Assembly (NCBI RefSeq): GCF_901000735.1
Contig: NC_081544.1
Location: forward strand, 26,282,095-26,346,094
DNA: 64,000 nucleotides
Direction: 5' to 3'
Source of the DNA: Corylus avellana
Lineage: Eukaryota > Streptophyta > Magnoliopsida > Fagales > Betulaceae
This document shows positions 10,990 to 23,337 of the stretch, in pieces. The notes beneath the pieces are model-generated. The model was not told the origin of the DNA. It searched no databases and saw nothing but the letters and a program-made list of their open reading frames with translations. Every line of letters starts with the position of its first letter. The stretch's first letter is position 1. Made by a program: the position numbers and the translations under genes.

Positions 10990-13900
10990 TGACTGAAAAG
11001 AAAAATGTGCTTTTCACTTTGGGGTGTTTGGAGACTGAATTGGCGTTTCGTGTGGACGAATCACCTTCTCCCACGGAATCAAGTACGCCACATGAGATTA
11101 TTAAACATGAACGATTGTAGTGATTTAAATCGCTTAAGTTTCAACGTTCATGAAATCTCATATCAAGGAAAGCATTAGGGTTTTATTCCTTAATGTTTTA
11201 GGGCCAAAGAAAGGTCATTGAGGAACATTTAGTGAGTTCCAATAAGGCTTTGGCCTGCACCCTAATAGAAAAGCTTTAAAGTAAAACATTTTACAGTTTC
11301 AAAATGTGCTTGAGCACATTATGAAAATGAAGGACATAACAGCTCATTATAAAGTCCCTAAAGGTTGAGTTTTTGAGTCATTATGGTCAATTTTATTCTC
11401 TCATCTAAATATGATATTTTTTCAAATATCTTGTGGCACACATAAGGATAATTGATCAATTAAGGAATTTCTGATCATGTGTGTTCAAGAAGATGAGAGA
11501 TTAAGACATGAGAATCCATAAAGGTTATTCATGTTAAGGGAAAGACCTTTATAGGCAATCATGTCCAATAGTTGATAAATGAGAACAAGGTGCCAACAAA
11601 GTGTTATGGCAATTATGATACTTGTTTTCTTACACTAAGGAAAATTATGGGCATATAAAGAATGATTGCATAAAGTATCATAAATGACTTGAAATAAAGG
11701 TAATCTCATACACCTAGTGTGTCATGAATCTCTTTTATTGACTCTCCTAAGGACTATATGGATTGAATTTGGTTTAGCGGTCCACGTTGTCAACATAATG
11801 CAGGGTTTTCTAAATAATACTTATTTACAATTGGAGGTTGTTGGGATCCATAGATTAATTTTAAAAATTCAGTTATGTCATTTTGACCTTAATAATGTTT
11901 TTATATATTCCACAATTCTTTTAGAAATTTAATTTCTATTTTAGTTTGTTAAAATCAAATTTGAATATTGTTAAAATTTTTTGGGTGGAATATTAAATTA
12001 ATGGTCTATTTAAAATTGATCTAGATCCCAATTTTTGGAAAATTAATCCCTGCATATAAATGTTGACATAAAGCAGAGTCTTATGAATGAGAAAATCCTC
12101 TATGTTATGGCATTGGAGATTGAAATATATCTCTATAAAGAATAAAAGGTTGATAAATGATAGAGTTTTTACGACTCTTGAAATTTATTACCTTTGGTAT
12201 TTATGTGGATTGCATTAAGGAAAAACAGACCAACTATACCAATAAAGGTGCCAACAAAGGGATTTTTTAAATTCTTGAGATCATGTACAAGTGTAACCTT
12301 TTCCATACTTCTTGCCTCAATGGTTAGAGATATCCTATCTCTTCCGGTAATAACCATATAAGGTTTATGTATTTCTATCTTCTAAATCATAAGGTTTGGG
12401 CATTAATGCTTCCAGTACCTATAAGGTAGAAGTAGAGAAAGAAAACAAAAGAAAATCAAGATCGTAAGATCTGATAGAGGCAGATAGTATTATGGTAGGT
12501 ACACGAAAAGGGGACATGAAAGGTAATGTTCTATTCTCCTAATGGAGTGAAGCCTTGAAAACCGTTGTGTATACATTTAACTCGATTCCAATCAGAGTTG
12601 TCCATAAGACACCTAAATTAAGGAATGAATGGAACCAAGTTCAAATTGTTTACACATATGGGGTTGTCTTGCTATAGTGAGGATTTATAATCCACACCTA
12701 AGGTAATTAGCTTCAAGGACAACTAGTGGAATTTTATAGGTTATACAGTAAACTCCAAGGGGTTTAGGCTTTACTGTTCTTTATTAAGTCCTAGAATTGT
12801 TGAGTCTAATATTAAAAATTTCTAGAGAACGCTGAACTTAGTGGGAGTGCTTATCCTTAAGGGATTAAATTAGAGGAAGCACAAGAGTTGACTGAAGCCC
12901 CTTCACATGAAGGGTGTTTGATTGTGCTTAAGAAAAATCAACTTGATTATCTTCAAGCACAATCAGTTTCAGAAACAGTCAACTCATAAGGAACAAGTTC
13001 AGAATGAATCTACTCAGACTTTGTCAAAAGTAAATGAAGTAGGATTAAGAAGATTTTCTAAAATAAGGCGACCAACAATCTCTAGTGATTATGTTGTATA
13101 CTTCCAGGAGTCTGATTTTTATGTCGGACCTAAGGACGATCCAAAATTTGTTTTCACATCTTTTTGGGTGGAGATAACTTCACATTGTGTTTCAATGCCA
13201 TGAAGGAGGAGATGAAATCTTTGGCTAAAATTCAAGTCTGCAATCTTGTTGACTTACCAAAGGGAGTTGTAGCCATAGGTTGCAAATGGGTTTATAAAAC
13301 CTAAAAGGATGCTTCCGGGTAATGTTGAACGATATAAAGTTAGACTTGTAGCCAATGATCTTACTCAAAAGGAAGACATTGATTATCATGGTATGAGTAG
13401 CTCATTTTGTTTTAGAGCTATATCAAAAGGATGTGAAAAACAATTTTCTTGAATAAGGATCTTAAGGAGGAGGTGTACATAAGACAACTTAAGGGGTTTT
13501 ATTAATAACAGTCAGAAAGCTTGCAAATTAAGGATATCTATTAATAGACTAAGATAGGCCTCTCACTAGTGGTATATAATACAAGGTTGTTACCTCACAT
13601 GGGTTTATTGAGAACCTTGTTAATCATTGTATATACCTTAAGGTCAGTGGGAGTAAAATTACATTTCTTTTAGTCCTATGTATAGATAATATTTTGCTTG
13701 CAAGCACTAATTTAGGTTTGCTACATAAAGTTCCTCTCACTAAAGTTTTGTGAGAGATTCAGAATGAAGAACTATGAATCTTCAATAGCACCTATTATTA
13801 AAGGGGATAATATCCCAAAATGTATTGGAACAAAGGCAGATAAAAAATATTCCATATGTATGCACAGGTCTACATTAGACCTGGCATTGAAATAGCAGTT

Positions 13901-14400
13901 GGACTATTGGGTCAATATAGTATTGTGGAATATGCAATGAACCAAGAACTACAGATACACTTACCATTTGGTGGTGTTTTTTCAGGTTTGATTTTTGCTA
14001 AATGTGTAGATAGTAGAGAATCAACTTCAGTATATATGTACTGAAGATGCAGTAAGCAAACTACAGTTACTACATCTACCATGAAAGCAAAAGTCATTAC
14101 ATGCTGTTAATTAATTACACAGGCATTATGGTTGAGACATTTTTGTTAAGGTCTCAAAATTGTTGATTTTATAGTTAGACCCATAAAGATCTTCTGAGTT
14201 AATTCTACTATAGTTATTTTTCTAAGAATAAACTGAGTAGAAGCAGAAGTATGTATATCGACATAAAGTATCACTATGAAAGAGAACATTAAGTGACAAT
14301 AAGTGTCTATTAAGCATATAAGTATTGAATTAATGATTACGGATCCCATGACTAAAGGTTTACCGATAAAGAAAGTATAAAGTCATGTGGAATATATGAG
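10990..14400 (+). pseudogene. Decayed copia gag-pol
   Basis: Reading across frames, gag-like words appear near 11030-11110 and 11290-11500. A protease region near 11750-11900 has IWIEFGLAVHV where DSGA is expected, so the catalytic Asp-Ser-Gly is gone. Integrase-like words follow: a CxDCxKGK-type segment on the plus strand near 12215-12240 and a DRGGEYYG-like segment with a stop near 12470-12500. RT words are GCKWVYKT then a stop near 13280-13305, and CIDNILLAS at the YVDD site near 13680-13705. An RNase H-like SGLIFAKCVDSRESTS is at about 13984-14030. Stops and frameshifts are frequent throughout. Confidence 0.8.
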
Positions 14401-14763
14401 ATTCATTAATTCATTTGTGCTTAGTTTCTCTTTAATTGGTCTATAGACATAAAGGTTATGTTATAAAGATTTTTGTGCGCATATATATCATTCTTATCCG
14501 TGGGGATAAAATTAAAGTTGGACCCGAATGACTTATAGGAAGTTCATTCATAAAGTACATTATCCATAAAGTACTCATTTAGGGAGATATTGCACATTGT
14601 GATACATGGAAGGGACGGCTTATCATATAAAAGCTTTACCGCCATGATTCGTGTGTAGTATTCCTTGAATGAGTGGGAGGATTCCATGAATGGTTGGAAT
14701 AGATAAAGTATTGGCCAAATCATAGAATTGAACACCATAAGGAATTTATGTGTCATAAGGGCC

Positions 14764-14774
14764 AAGTGGGAGAA
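14764..14774 (+). other. Polypurine tract
   Basis: AAGTGGGAGAA immediately precedes TGTAAG, the start of the 3' LTR. This is the expected plus-strand priming site. Confidence 0.82.
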
Positions 14775-15261
14775 TGTAAGAAATTCCATTTAAGTATGTC
14801 CCTTATGTCACATATATTTTTATAATTATAAAATTACGGTGTTCAATATTCTATTCCAATTTGAAGCTTATTATGTAAATCAAATATTCTGAATTAAATC
14901 ACTGATTTAATTCTTGTGGAACAAGTATTTGATTTAATTAATGATTTAATGTTTGTGGAATCAATTAGCTGTATTGATTGATTTTTTATTCCTTGATGGG
15001 AGGAATAATTAAGGTAACAGTTCTAATTGAGGGTCCCCTGACCTACCTATAAATAAGGCCTGTGTATTCCATCAATTGGCACTCACTGGTAGGCATAGGT
15101 CAGAAGAACCTCTCAATATTTTTAGTTTTCTAGATTTGGTTGCTGTGAAGCTGTTCTTCAATTGGCTTGAGCAAAGCATGGCTAGAGGTATTTATATAAT
15201 TATTCATTCCGCTGCTAATTTTATTGTCAATTAGCATTTAATTATATATTGAATTCTTACA
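14775..15261 (+). repeat. 3' LTR of the Copia element, mosaic
   Basis: 487 bp, TGTAAG to CTTACA, followed by CTTTA. Up to about 15118 it equals the element's own 5' LTR. After that it equals the solo LTR at 2375-2922 apart from one substitution in the GCATGGCTAG region and small changes just before the end. The switch lies between about 15082 and 15118, where all three LTRs agree. Confidence 0.88.
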
Positions 15262-17902
15262 CTTTATTCTTAACAACGTAACAATTCAAAGCAAATCCTT
15301 TCGAATCCGATGCAATTAATACGCTAGATATTCAAGTGAATTGAATCTCAATCCATCCCTTCTAGTCTAATGCATATTATGAATGTTAATATAGGACGGC
15401 ATCTTATTCAAGCTAGCCTCTCATTAATTACAAACGTGGAGACAGATAGAGGTCGGTTGTCTTGGCATCATCACATTCAAAGGAATCTCGTATCTTTTTT
15501 TAGAATGTTGCAAAATGTCATTGATCAAGACAAAAAATCCTCAACTACTTTATATCACTACTCCAAATAAATAAATTGAGCCAATGAGTGAGGGAGTTGC
15601 CGCCACGTACCCCTTCTCAGCTCCCATGCCTTTTAAATGTATTTTCGTATTTCGGGCTTCGCAACAGTAAACCTTGTCTAAACTCTAAAGTGCTGGAGTA
15701 TTATCAAAAGATATTATTTATTTTGTAATGTTTTGGATTTGGCATGTGCATGCATGCATGGCAGCTTCATCATATATATATATATATCATTAAAAGGATT
15801 ACTATTTAATGCAGGGACATTATATATCGAGAATTATTTATTTAATAAAAATTATAGAGATTGGATATGAGATACGTGTATAACATTACCATTAAAATTA
15901 TGACAGGAAAGCAATATTATCAACGTTGAATGGGTCAAAATATATGTCTTGAAGGAAAAAAAACAAAAATCGTACGTGTAATGGATAGTAGAAAAAAACC
16001 ATATTTTTACAATAAAAAAAAAAAAAAAAATCATTACACCGGTTTTTCAGAAATTGTTGTAGTAAGTATGTTTAATTATTATGGTAAAAAAAAAAAAAGG
16101 TTCGTAATAGAATAATATCCTGCAATAATATGCTTAGTTTATACGGAATTTATTAAAAAATAAATAAATAATAAATAAACAAGAGAGAAGTATCACGTAA
16201 CCTCAAAAAAAAAATTTTTATTTTTTTATTTTTTTATATGTCCTCGCAGAAGGAAAGAAAAAATGGAAAGTAAATTCAAAACTGACATCATAATTCTTGT
16301 ATTTTACGCCTTATAGGACAAGGTATGTTAAGAAATTTAAAATTTATCTATTGTATTTTATTTATTACAGTTAAAAAGCAAGTAATTAGGGTCTATAATT
16401 CTTGATTCTGGTTTGATTGTAACATAATTGTCACTTATATTTACATCTAGAAGCTTTGAATATAAAAGTACGTAGTCCAAAAAGAGAGTGACCTAACATT
16501 TAGTCGTGTTTGAAAATATGCTAATCCAGCCAAGGCTTAATTATGGATTCTTATTCTGCGCCAACCTTCAAAACTGGCCCCCATTTGGAAAACTAAAGCC
16601 ACAAAAGTGCCTCGGACTTTTTTAGATCTTGTCTGGGTAGCAATGATTCGAAGCATCTTTTTTTCTTTTTTTCTTTTTTTTACACTATCTCAATCGTATG
16701 AATATTTAAAAGTGAAATGCTACGATTTTTTCTGGTATTCTTTTATTGTTCTCTTGGTCTTACGTAGATATTGATTTTTAAAAAAGTAGAAGAAAAAAAT
16801 TACCTTACTAGTCCCTCAAAAAAAAGGCAAAAAATAATATTCGCGTATAATTAAGAAAATATTAAGAAGAACTGTAGCATTCCTCTATATAAAATATACT
16901 GGATTTCCAACAGTTGACTACATATATAATCAATCTAAACACGAAAACTGCTTTCTCATCCCTAAAGTACCCTTGTTTTATTTACAAATTACAATCACTT
17001 CAAATGACAAGTTCAAAAATGGGTTTTCTATTATATAGGTGGAAAGGGAGATGAAAGATCTAGAGTCTACAACTATTGATGTGTTCATCAGCTCATATAT
17101 ATACAACCATTGGTTACTTCTGATCCGACCCTACGGCTCTGTTTGGTAGAGGATTGTGTATTAGATTTTTTGTTTGAATAGTAATAAAAAATAGTAATGT
17201 GATATAAAGTAGAAAATATTTTGAATTTTTTTGCTAGGAAAAGTAAAAAAGTTATATTTTGTAATGGGTTTTTTGTTTGAATAGTAATAAAAATAATTGA
17301 TGTGATATAAAAAGTAAGAATGTTTTGGAGTTAACTTTTAAGCAAAATGTTTTAGTGAAATCTTGGGTTGTTTGCTAAACAAGCCATCTCCATTGTTTTT
17401 GGGATCTGCCTTGTCATCAAATGCATGTGCACGGTTCCAAACTCAAATGTGCTTAAGTAAACCAAAATCGAGATTAAAGAAGCAAAATTAATCTTTTTCT
17501 TTTCTTTTAATTGTAACTTGGTAAATATTAACATTAATCATTACAACTCAAATATCTACCAAGTACTTATTACATTAATTGTAATTGTAATTGTAATTAT
17601 TACAAGATAATTATCACCTCGATAAAGTAGATTTAAGGTATATCTTAATACACAAAATCATCTTAAATCATTAAGTTTGTAACTTCACTCAAATGCACTA
17701 ATTACCATGAGTGGTCTATAAGTCCTATATATATAACAAGAAGCCACATCTATCTCGAGATTATCATTAGTGCTGGCTAATTCTTTGTAGTAGTGCTGCT
17801 CAAATTGTTTTACAAGTAGAAACATATATAGGAATTGAATGATAAATGTAGCAATGTTTCTTGATATGGAAAGACAAAATCATGCTTATCATGCACGAGG
17901 CT

Positions 17903-17948
17903 TATACTTGTATATTTTGTATGCTAGCATACAAAATATACAAGTATA
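17903..17948. repeat. 46-bp perfect palindrome (second copy)
   Basis: The same spacer-less inverted repeat as at 5564-5609, about 1.46 kb upstream of the gene A start codon. Confidence 0.95.
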
Positions 17949-19306
17949 TCACTTGGGTTTCTAATTCATTTTGCCCTTATCGATCAATCAGTTACTTTTG
18001 GGTGACCGATCAATTACTTTTCTTTGAACTCTAAATTAAAGTGTAAGTTCACTTTGGTGAACAGTTGATCACTTTGTCAAATCAATCGCTCACTCATGTC
18101 CGCCGATAGATTGGTTCGAGCCAAAATTTTCTCTAGGTGTTTTCTGGGCCTATTTTTCTAATTTTAAGTCATGCTTTATTATTTATAAATCTCTAAGACT
18201 TCATTAAGAAGGCCGATTACATAAAATCTATTAAATATGCTTCCTTCAAAAGGTTTTAAGGGCAATCGCTATATCTCCCCTTTCCCCCTTCCCCGCATTG
18301 AGAAGAGGAAGATGTTTGGTCGTCATGTTTATTGGATAATTTTCTGTTACAATTTCTTTTGACTTAATTTGCAATGGTGCTTTGAGATATAATCCTCGAA
18401 ATAAAGTGATACCTAACACCAATAAGTTTACTTTTTCATGATATATATTAGATATTCGATCACATGATCTATAGCACTATCACTATTGCAACATCATAGA
18501 ACAGAAATACACACCCTATTAATAAACCCAAGACCCACTTAGACTTAATCAAGAAGATCCAATACTTAATCGAATAAAAGACCCACTAATTATTACTAAA
18601 GTCCAAAGGAAGGCTTGTTGCAAGCCCCTGACCACCATGGCTCGAGAGATCGGACCTATAAGATCGGAGTGCTTACAGTCAAAGGACCGATAGCCTACTA
18701 ACAACCCATCTTTCCCTTTTACAAGTTTTGGAGAAGACACAGTCCAGACGTGCAAATACTAGGTCATTTCGGATGCAACACAATACATAACATTATTTTA
18801 AGGAATATCTCTATGATATTCATTATTCCTAAGAACTTGTTGATCTCTTATCGTGGCATCAAAGTGTAGTGAGATAAGAACACAGTCACGTACACTCAAA
18901 GTTGGTCAAAGCTAACCATATACGAAAAAGGCTATATGCTATGCTATGCAGCTATGGTATGGGGTATGGGGTATGGGGTATGGTGCATGATGCTATATAT
19001 ATACAGTACCTACTAAGAATTCAACCAATATATATCACATCAAATCTCCACGATCACGTTGCACAAACAAATTCTCTCCTCCATATGGTTGTGGATAACT
19101 TGATGTAACTCTCAATTTTGAAAGCAACGGGCAAATTATCTTTTGAAGAAATTAATTCCAGTACTTACAAATTTGAAGTATGGTAATGGCAAATATCTTT
19201 TAGTCCCAAGAAAAGGTCCAAAAAAAAAAAAGATTTAAAGAAAAAGTTGTGAGGGTATATCTATCCGTCACATGTAGTTGGCCCAGGCCCACCATGTAGA
19301 AGAAGT

Positions 19307-19320
19307 TTTATATATAAAAA
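19307..19320 (+). promoter_or_regulatory. Probable TATA box of NPF gene A
   Basis: TTTATATATAAAAA lies about 85-95 bp upstream of the start codon, preceded by GGCCCAGGCCCA. The same arrangement is kept at gene B, although much of that upstream region has diverged. This supports function but does not prove it. Confidence 0.58.
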
Positions 19321-19403
19321 GTAGTGGAGCAGAGTTGTGGAAGTGAGGAAAAAGGTGGAAGTGGTGGTCACTGTAGAAAGTCTGTAAGCAAAGCTGCAAA
19401 AGT

Positions 19404-19560
19404 ATGGCTGTGGAAGATCAAGAAGCTCTTGATGAATACACGCAGGATGGGACAGTGGATCTAAAAGGCAACCCGGCCCGTAGATCCAAGCGTGGTGGAT
19501 GGACTGCTTGCTCCTTTATTGTTGGTAATCTCTCTATCTCTCAAATCTATCACAACCCAC

Positions 19561-19597
<37 letters not shown>

Positions 19598-22500
19598 CTC
19601 TGGCTCTTAGGATACACGTACGTGTTAGGCTTCTTTTTGCATACTAATTTGCTCCAATGTTTGAGGAAAATATCACTTTGGGTGGTGTAAATTTTTGTTG
19701 CAAAAAGCAGCTTAACTTCTTAAATAAGTTGAAATTCAGGGCTGTAGTTGTGCATGGAAGCAGTTTTGTTAGTGAATATGAGGCAATCTGGAAGTGATAA
19801 ATGTCTGATCCATCATTATTCTCTTCACGCACGAGTTGTTGCAAATTCAATGAACGAAAGGAGGTTAATTTTTTGCCCATGTGGTCGTTGGCTCATGCCC
19901 ATCATCATTTTCTTCTTCTTTTTATTTTTTATTTTTTAAACCAAAAAAAAAAAAAAAATGGTCTTGTCTGAGACAGACAGTAATTCTAACAGTCACTCGT
20001 CTGTAATCATGCAAACTCACACCGCGTAAACTATTTGCATCGACTCGCTTTCCCCACACCCAATAAAATAACCTGTAAATTAAACAAACTATTTTTTAAG
20101 ATGATTCTCTGATATTTGTAAGCGTAAAAGAAGATTTTTTTTTTTTTTTTTCTACGGGTTTGCGTTTTCTTTTCCATTATGCTTTGACCTAAAATTTTTG
20201 GATAATGTTAGATATTTCAACAATTTTATTATTATTTTTTTTTTTTTTGAATAATGGTCCATTCAATAAATAAATAGGTTTATATTATTTTTTTTTTCTT
20301 AAATGCACGTGAGGCCCAGATGGAAAGAGAATTTGAAAAAAAAAATTTTGGAAATTTTATGCTTTAATTTGTGGACCTCACGTTGCAAATTGGTGGTTAA
20401 AAAAAATCCCCATCAACTTACTCTTTTATGATCTTGTCGCTTATGGTGAATATCTGACGGCCGCAGATATTGATGACCATTTTTTCCCATTATTTGTTTT
20501 GACTTGTGCAGTCTACGAGATCTTTGAACGTATGGCGTATTATGGAATATCTTCCAATCTTGTTGTGTATCTAACAAAGAAGCTCCACCAGGGCACTGTC
20601 ACCTCTGCCAACAACGTCACCAATTGGCTCGGAACTATCTGGGTCACTCCAATCTTGGGTGCTTATGTTGCTGATGCTCATCTCGGCCGTTACTGGACGT
20701 TCGTCATTGCCTCCATCATTTATATCTCCGTACGTCTCAATCTAAATAGTAAATATCATCGTCTCCACACTTTCTTTGAAAGAATCTTCACTGTTCAGTT
20801 TATGTGCATGCACGCCATGTCTTTTTTATTGTATAATTATATTTATGAATTGATGTGGCAATGTTCATTGTAATTATAAATATTCAACTCCTATTTTATT
20901 AGGTTAATTCTAATTAATGCTGAATTAGCCAATTTAAAGTAATATATAGTAGATGATAGGTTTTTTAGTTAATAGCTAGAAGAAAAGTTTGAAATCTTAG
21001 GCCCTAAGGAATGTGCATGACAAAGGGGTTTTATTATTGAAGTCATATATAAATTAAACTATATTAATAATAGATGAATGATTCTGTTCCTTCCGGTGTT
21101 TTCCTGATCCTACGAGAATATTATTTTTTCACCTTTTGTTTGTTTTTTTATTTTTTTCTTTTATTGTAAGTTTTTTTTTTTGCATTTTTTAGAAAACAAT
21201 ATCAACGTAGAATCAAAAGAACATTAAGAGAACAGCAGAAGAATTGTAGCATTTATCTTAATAATAAGGGAGTGGCATAGATATTACAAGATGTAAAGGT
21301 GCTGATTATAAAAAAGAATTGTAAAGATATATATTGCGGTTAATCTGGCATCTTCAACTATATATATTGGCAGGGAATGTCACTTCTAACGTTGGCCGTC
21401 TCACTCCCTGGCTTAAAACCGCCTAGCTGTTCAGACACCAATATCGAAAACTGTAAGAAGGCTTCGACATTACAGCTAGCTGTGTTTTTTGGTGCACTCT
21501 ATACCTTAGCTGTCGGAACAGGCGGAACCAAGCCGAACATCTCCACCATTGGTGCCGACCAATTTGACGATTTCCACCCCAAGGAGAAGTCTCACAAGTT
21601 GTCCTTCTTCAATTGGTGGATGTTCAGCATCTTCTTCGGGACACTCTTTGCCAACACAGTACTTGTTTGGATACAAGACAATGTAGGATGGACTTTAGGA
21701 TATGCTCTTCCCACTCTTGGACTTGCAATATCCATTTCCATCTTCTTGGCAGGCACACCCTTCTATAGACACAAAGTGCTCGCAGGCAGCCCCTTCACGA
21801 GGATGGCAAAGGTCATTGTGGCTGCTATAAGGAAATGGAGGGTGCCTATCCCTAATAATCCCAAAGAGCTCTATGAGCTTGACTTGGAAGAGTACGCAAA
21901 GAAAGGAAAGTTCAGAATTGATTCCACACCCACCTTGAGGTATAAATGTTTATATTTGCTGAAAATATACTTGTTTCAATTACAAGTATAAAGGCATTTT
22001 TGTCCTAAGTTTACTTAATGTTGTTGCATGGAATTAGGTTCCTCAGCAAAGCGGCTGTGAAAACTGGTGCAACTAATCCATGGATGCTTTGCTCAGTCAC
22101 GCAAGTAGAAGAGACAAAACAAATGTTACGAATGATCCCAATCTTGGTTGCCACGTTCGTACCGAGCACAACGGGCGCCCAGATCAATACCCTTTTCGTT
22201 AAGCAAGGGACCACTCTTGATAGAGGCATTGGCAGCTTCAAAATCCCCCCAGCAAGTTTTGGTGCATTTGTAACCATATCCATGCTTGTCTCCGTTGTGC
22301 TCTACGATCGGTTTTTTGTCAAGATTATGCAAAGGTGGACTAAGAACCCTAGAGGCATCACTCTCCTCCAAAGAATGGGAGTAGGTCTTTTTATCCACAT
22401 TATAATTATGATAATTGCATCCCTAACCGAGAGTTATAGACTTAGTGTGGCCAAGAAACATGGGTTGGTTGAAAATGGAGGACAAGTTCCTTTAACCATA

Positions 22501-22935
22501 TTTGTTTTACTTCCACAATTCGTGCTTATGGGAACCGCTGATGCATTTTTAGAGGTAGCCAAGATTGAGTTCTTCTATGACCAGGCGCCAGAAAACATGA
22601 AAAGTCTTGGGACTTCCTATTCCATGACCACTCTAGGAGTTGGAAACTTTCTGAGTAGTTTCCTTCTTTCAACAGTTTCTCACATAACCAAGGAGCATGC
22701 TCACCGCGGATGGATTCTAAACAACCTCAATGCTTCCCATCTTGATTATTATTATGCATTTTTCGCCATACTAACCTTTTTGAACTTCATCTTCTTCTTG
22801 ATTGTGATTAAGTTTTATGTGTATAAGGCTGAAATTTCGGATTCAATAAAAGTGCTTACAGAAGAATTGAATGGGATGAGTATCAAGGTATCTGACCAAG
22901 AGGACTCCAGAAGGCTGACTGATGGGAAAGAGTAA
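19404..22935 (+). CDS. NPF5.2/PTR3-like proton-coupled peptide transporter, gene A (complete)
   Basis: Four exons: 19404-19524, 20512-20729, 21374-21939, 22038-22935. All introns are GT-AG and all phases join, giving 600 aa. This is a membrane symporter of the NRT1/PTR (POT) family with about 12 helices. Visible motifs are ExxER (E43, E46, R47), the TM4 lysine in GTGGTKPN (about K166), GADQFDDF, and the FFNWWMFSIFFGTL segment. Overall sequence and length match Arabidopsis NPF5.2/PTR3 (about 580 aa), a wound- and defence-linked di/tripeptide transporter; the substrate here is inferred from family only. The ATG is the first in frame after the TATA-like box and begins the conserved DEYTQDGTVDL leader. 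Gene B lies about 2.4 kb downstream on the same strand. Confidence 0.95.
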
Positions 22936-22999
22936 AGGCCATAATTAATATTCAACTTTGTATCTTTGATTTTGCTTTTCCCTCAGTCTGGTGAATGTA

Positions 23000-23167
23000 A
23001 TGTTTCTACTTTTTTTAATAGAAAAAGAATGCGACTTGTGCGAATGTCCACAAGTTTGTCTAAAAAAGGTAGCTCAATCGGCTAGAAACTACGCCTTATG
23101 AAACAATGGTCATTAGTTCGAATCTCCTCTCTCTCCTCTTATGTGGACATGTTAAAAAAAAAAAAAC
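23000..23167 (+). mobile_element. tRNA-derived SINE-like insertion downstream of gene A
   Basis: A box A-like TAGCTCAATCGG (23070-23081) and a box B-like AGTTCGAATCT (23115-23125) have tRNA spacing and are followed by an A-run ending near 23166. Gene B lacks this segment at the matching place: its sequence passes directly into the shared CTTAACTAACCAATGG. It therefore inserted after the A/B duplication. It lies about 70-230 bp past the stop, so it may form part of the 3' UTR. Exact ends are uncertain. Confidence 0.65.
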
Positions 23168-23337
23168 ACTTAACTAACCAATGGTCTTGTAGCTTTTGTA
23201 ATACTTGTGCCTTCGGACAACCCCAAATCTAGTTGCAGTTCATGTTTTGGCGTCTACCAAGCTTTTCCTCCAAGGTACGTCTCTCACAGAACAGAAATAC
23301 ACCCCCTATTAATAAACCCAAGACCCACTTAGACTTA

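Larger units (their letters stand above)
8560..15261 (+). mobile_element. Ty1/copia-type LTR retrotransposon, coding-dead, 5' end clipped by gap
   Basis: An element of about 6.7 kb with a 5' LTR (8560-9047, first seven bases lost in the gap), a primer-binding site at 9050-9061, decayed gag-pol, a polypurine tract at 14764-14774 and a 3' LTR (14775-15261) followed by CTTTA. Domain order is gag, protease, integrase, RT, RNase H, which is the copia order. The coding region is full of stops and frameshifts, so it cannot encode its own machinery. The first two thirds of the two LTRs are identical. Confidence 0.9.
15262..20798. repeat. Second copy of 5.5-kb duplicated block
   Basis: Matches 2923-8459 at a 12,339-bp offset with no indel detected. 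Unlike the first copy it continues into a complete NPF gene. 15262-19403 is upstream DNA with no recognisable gene. It holds the hAT-like MITE (17136-17339), the palindrome (17903-17948) and a short TATGGGG-type repeat near 18955-18982. Confidence 0.93.

Noticed and set aside
12922..13203. 93-codon frame as a host gene
   Set aside because: It lies just ahead of the RT remnant in a copia pol region and continues in other frames as decayed pol, so it is part of the dead element.
23056..23130. A functional tRNA gene
   Set aside because: Box A- and box B-like words are present, but the arms do not form a convincing cloverleaf and an A-tail follows, so a SINE fits better.
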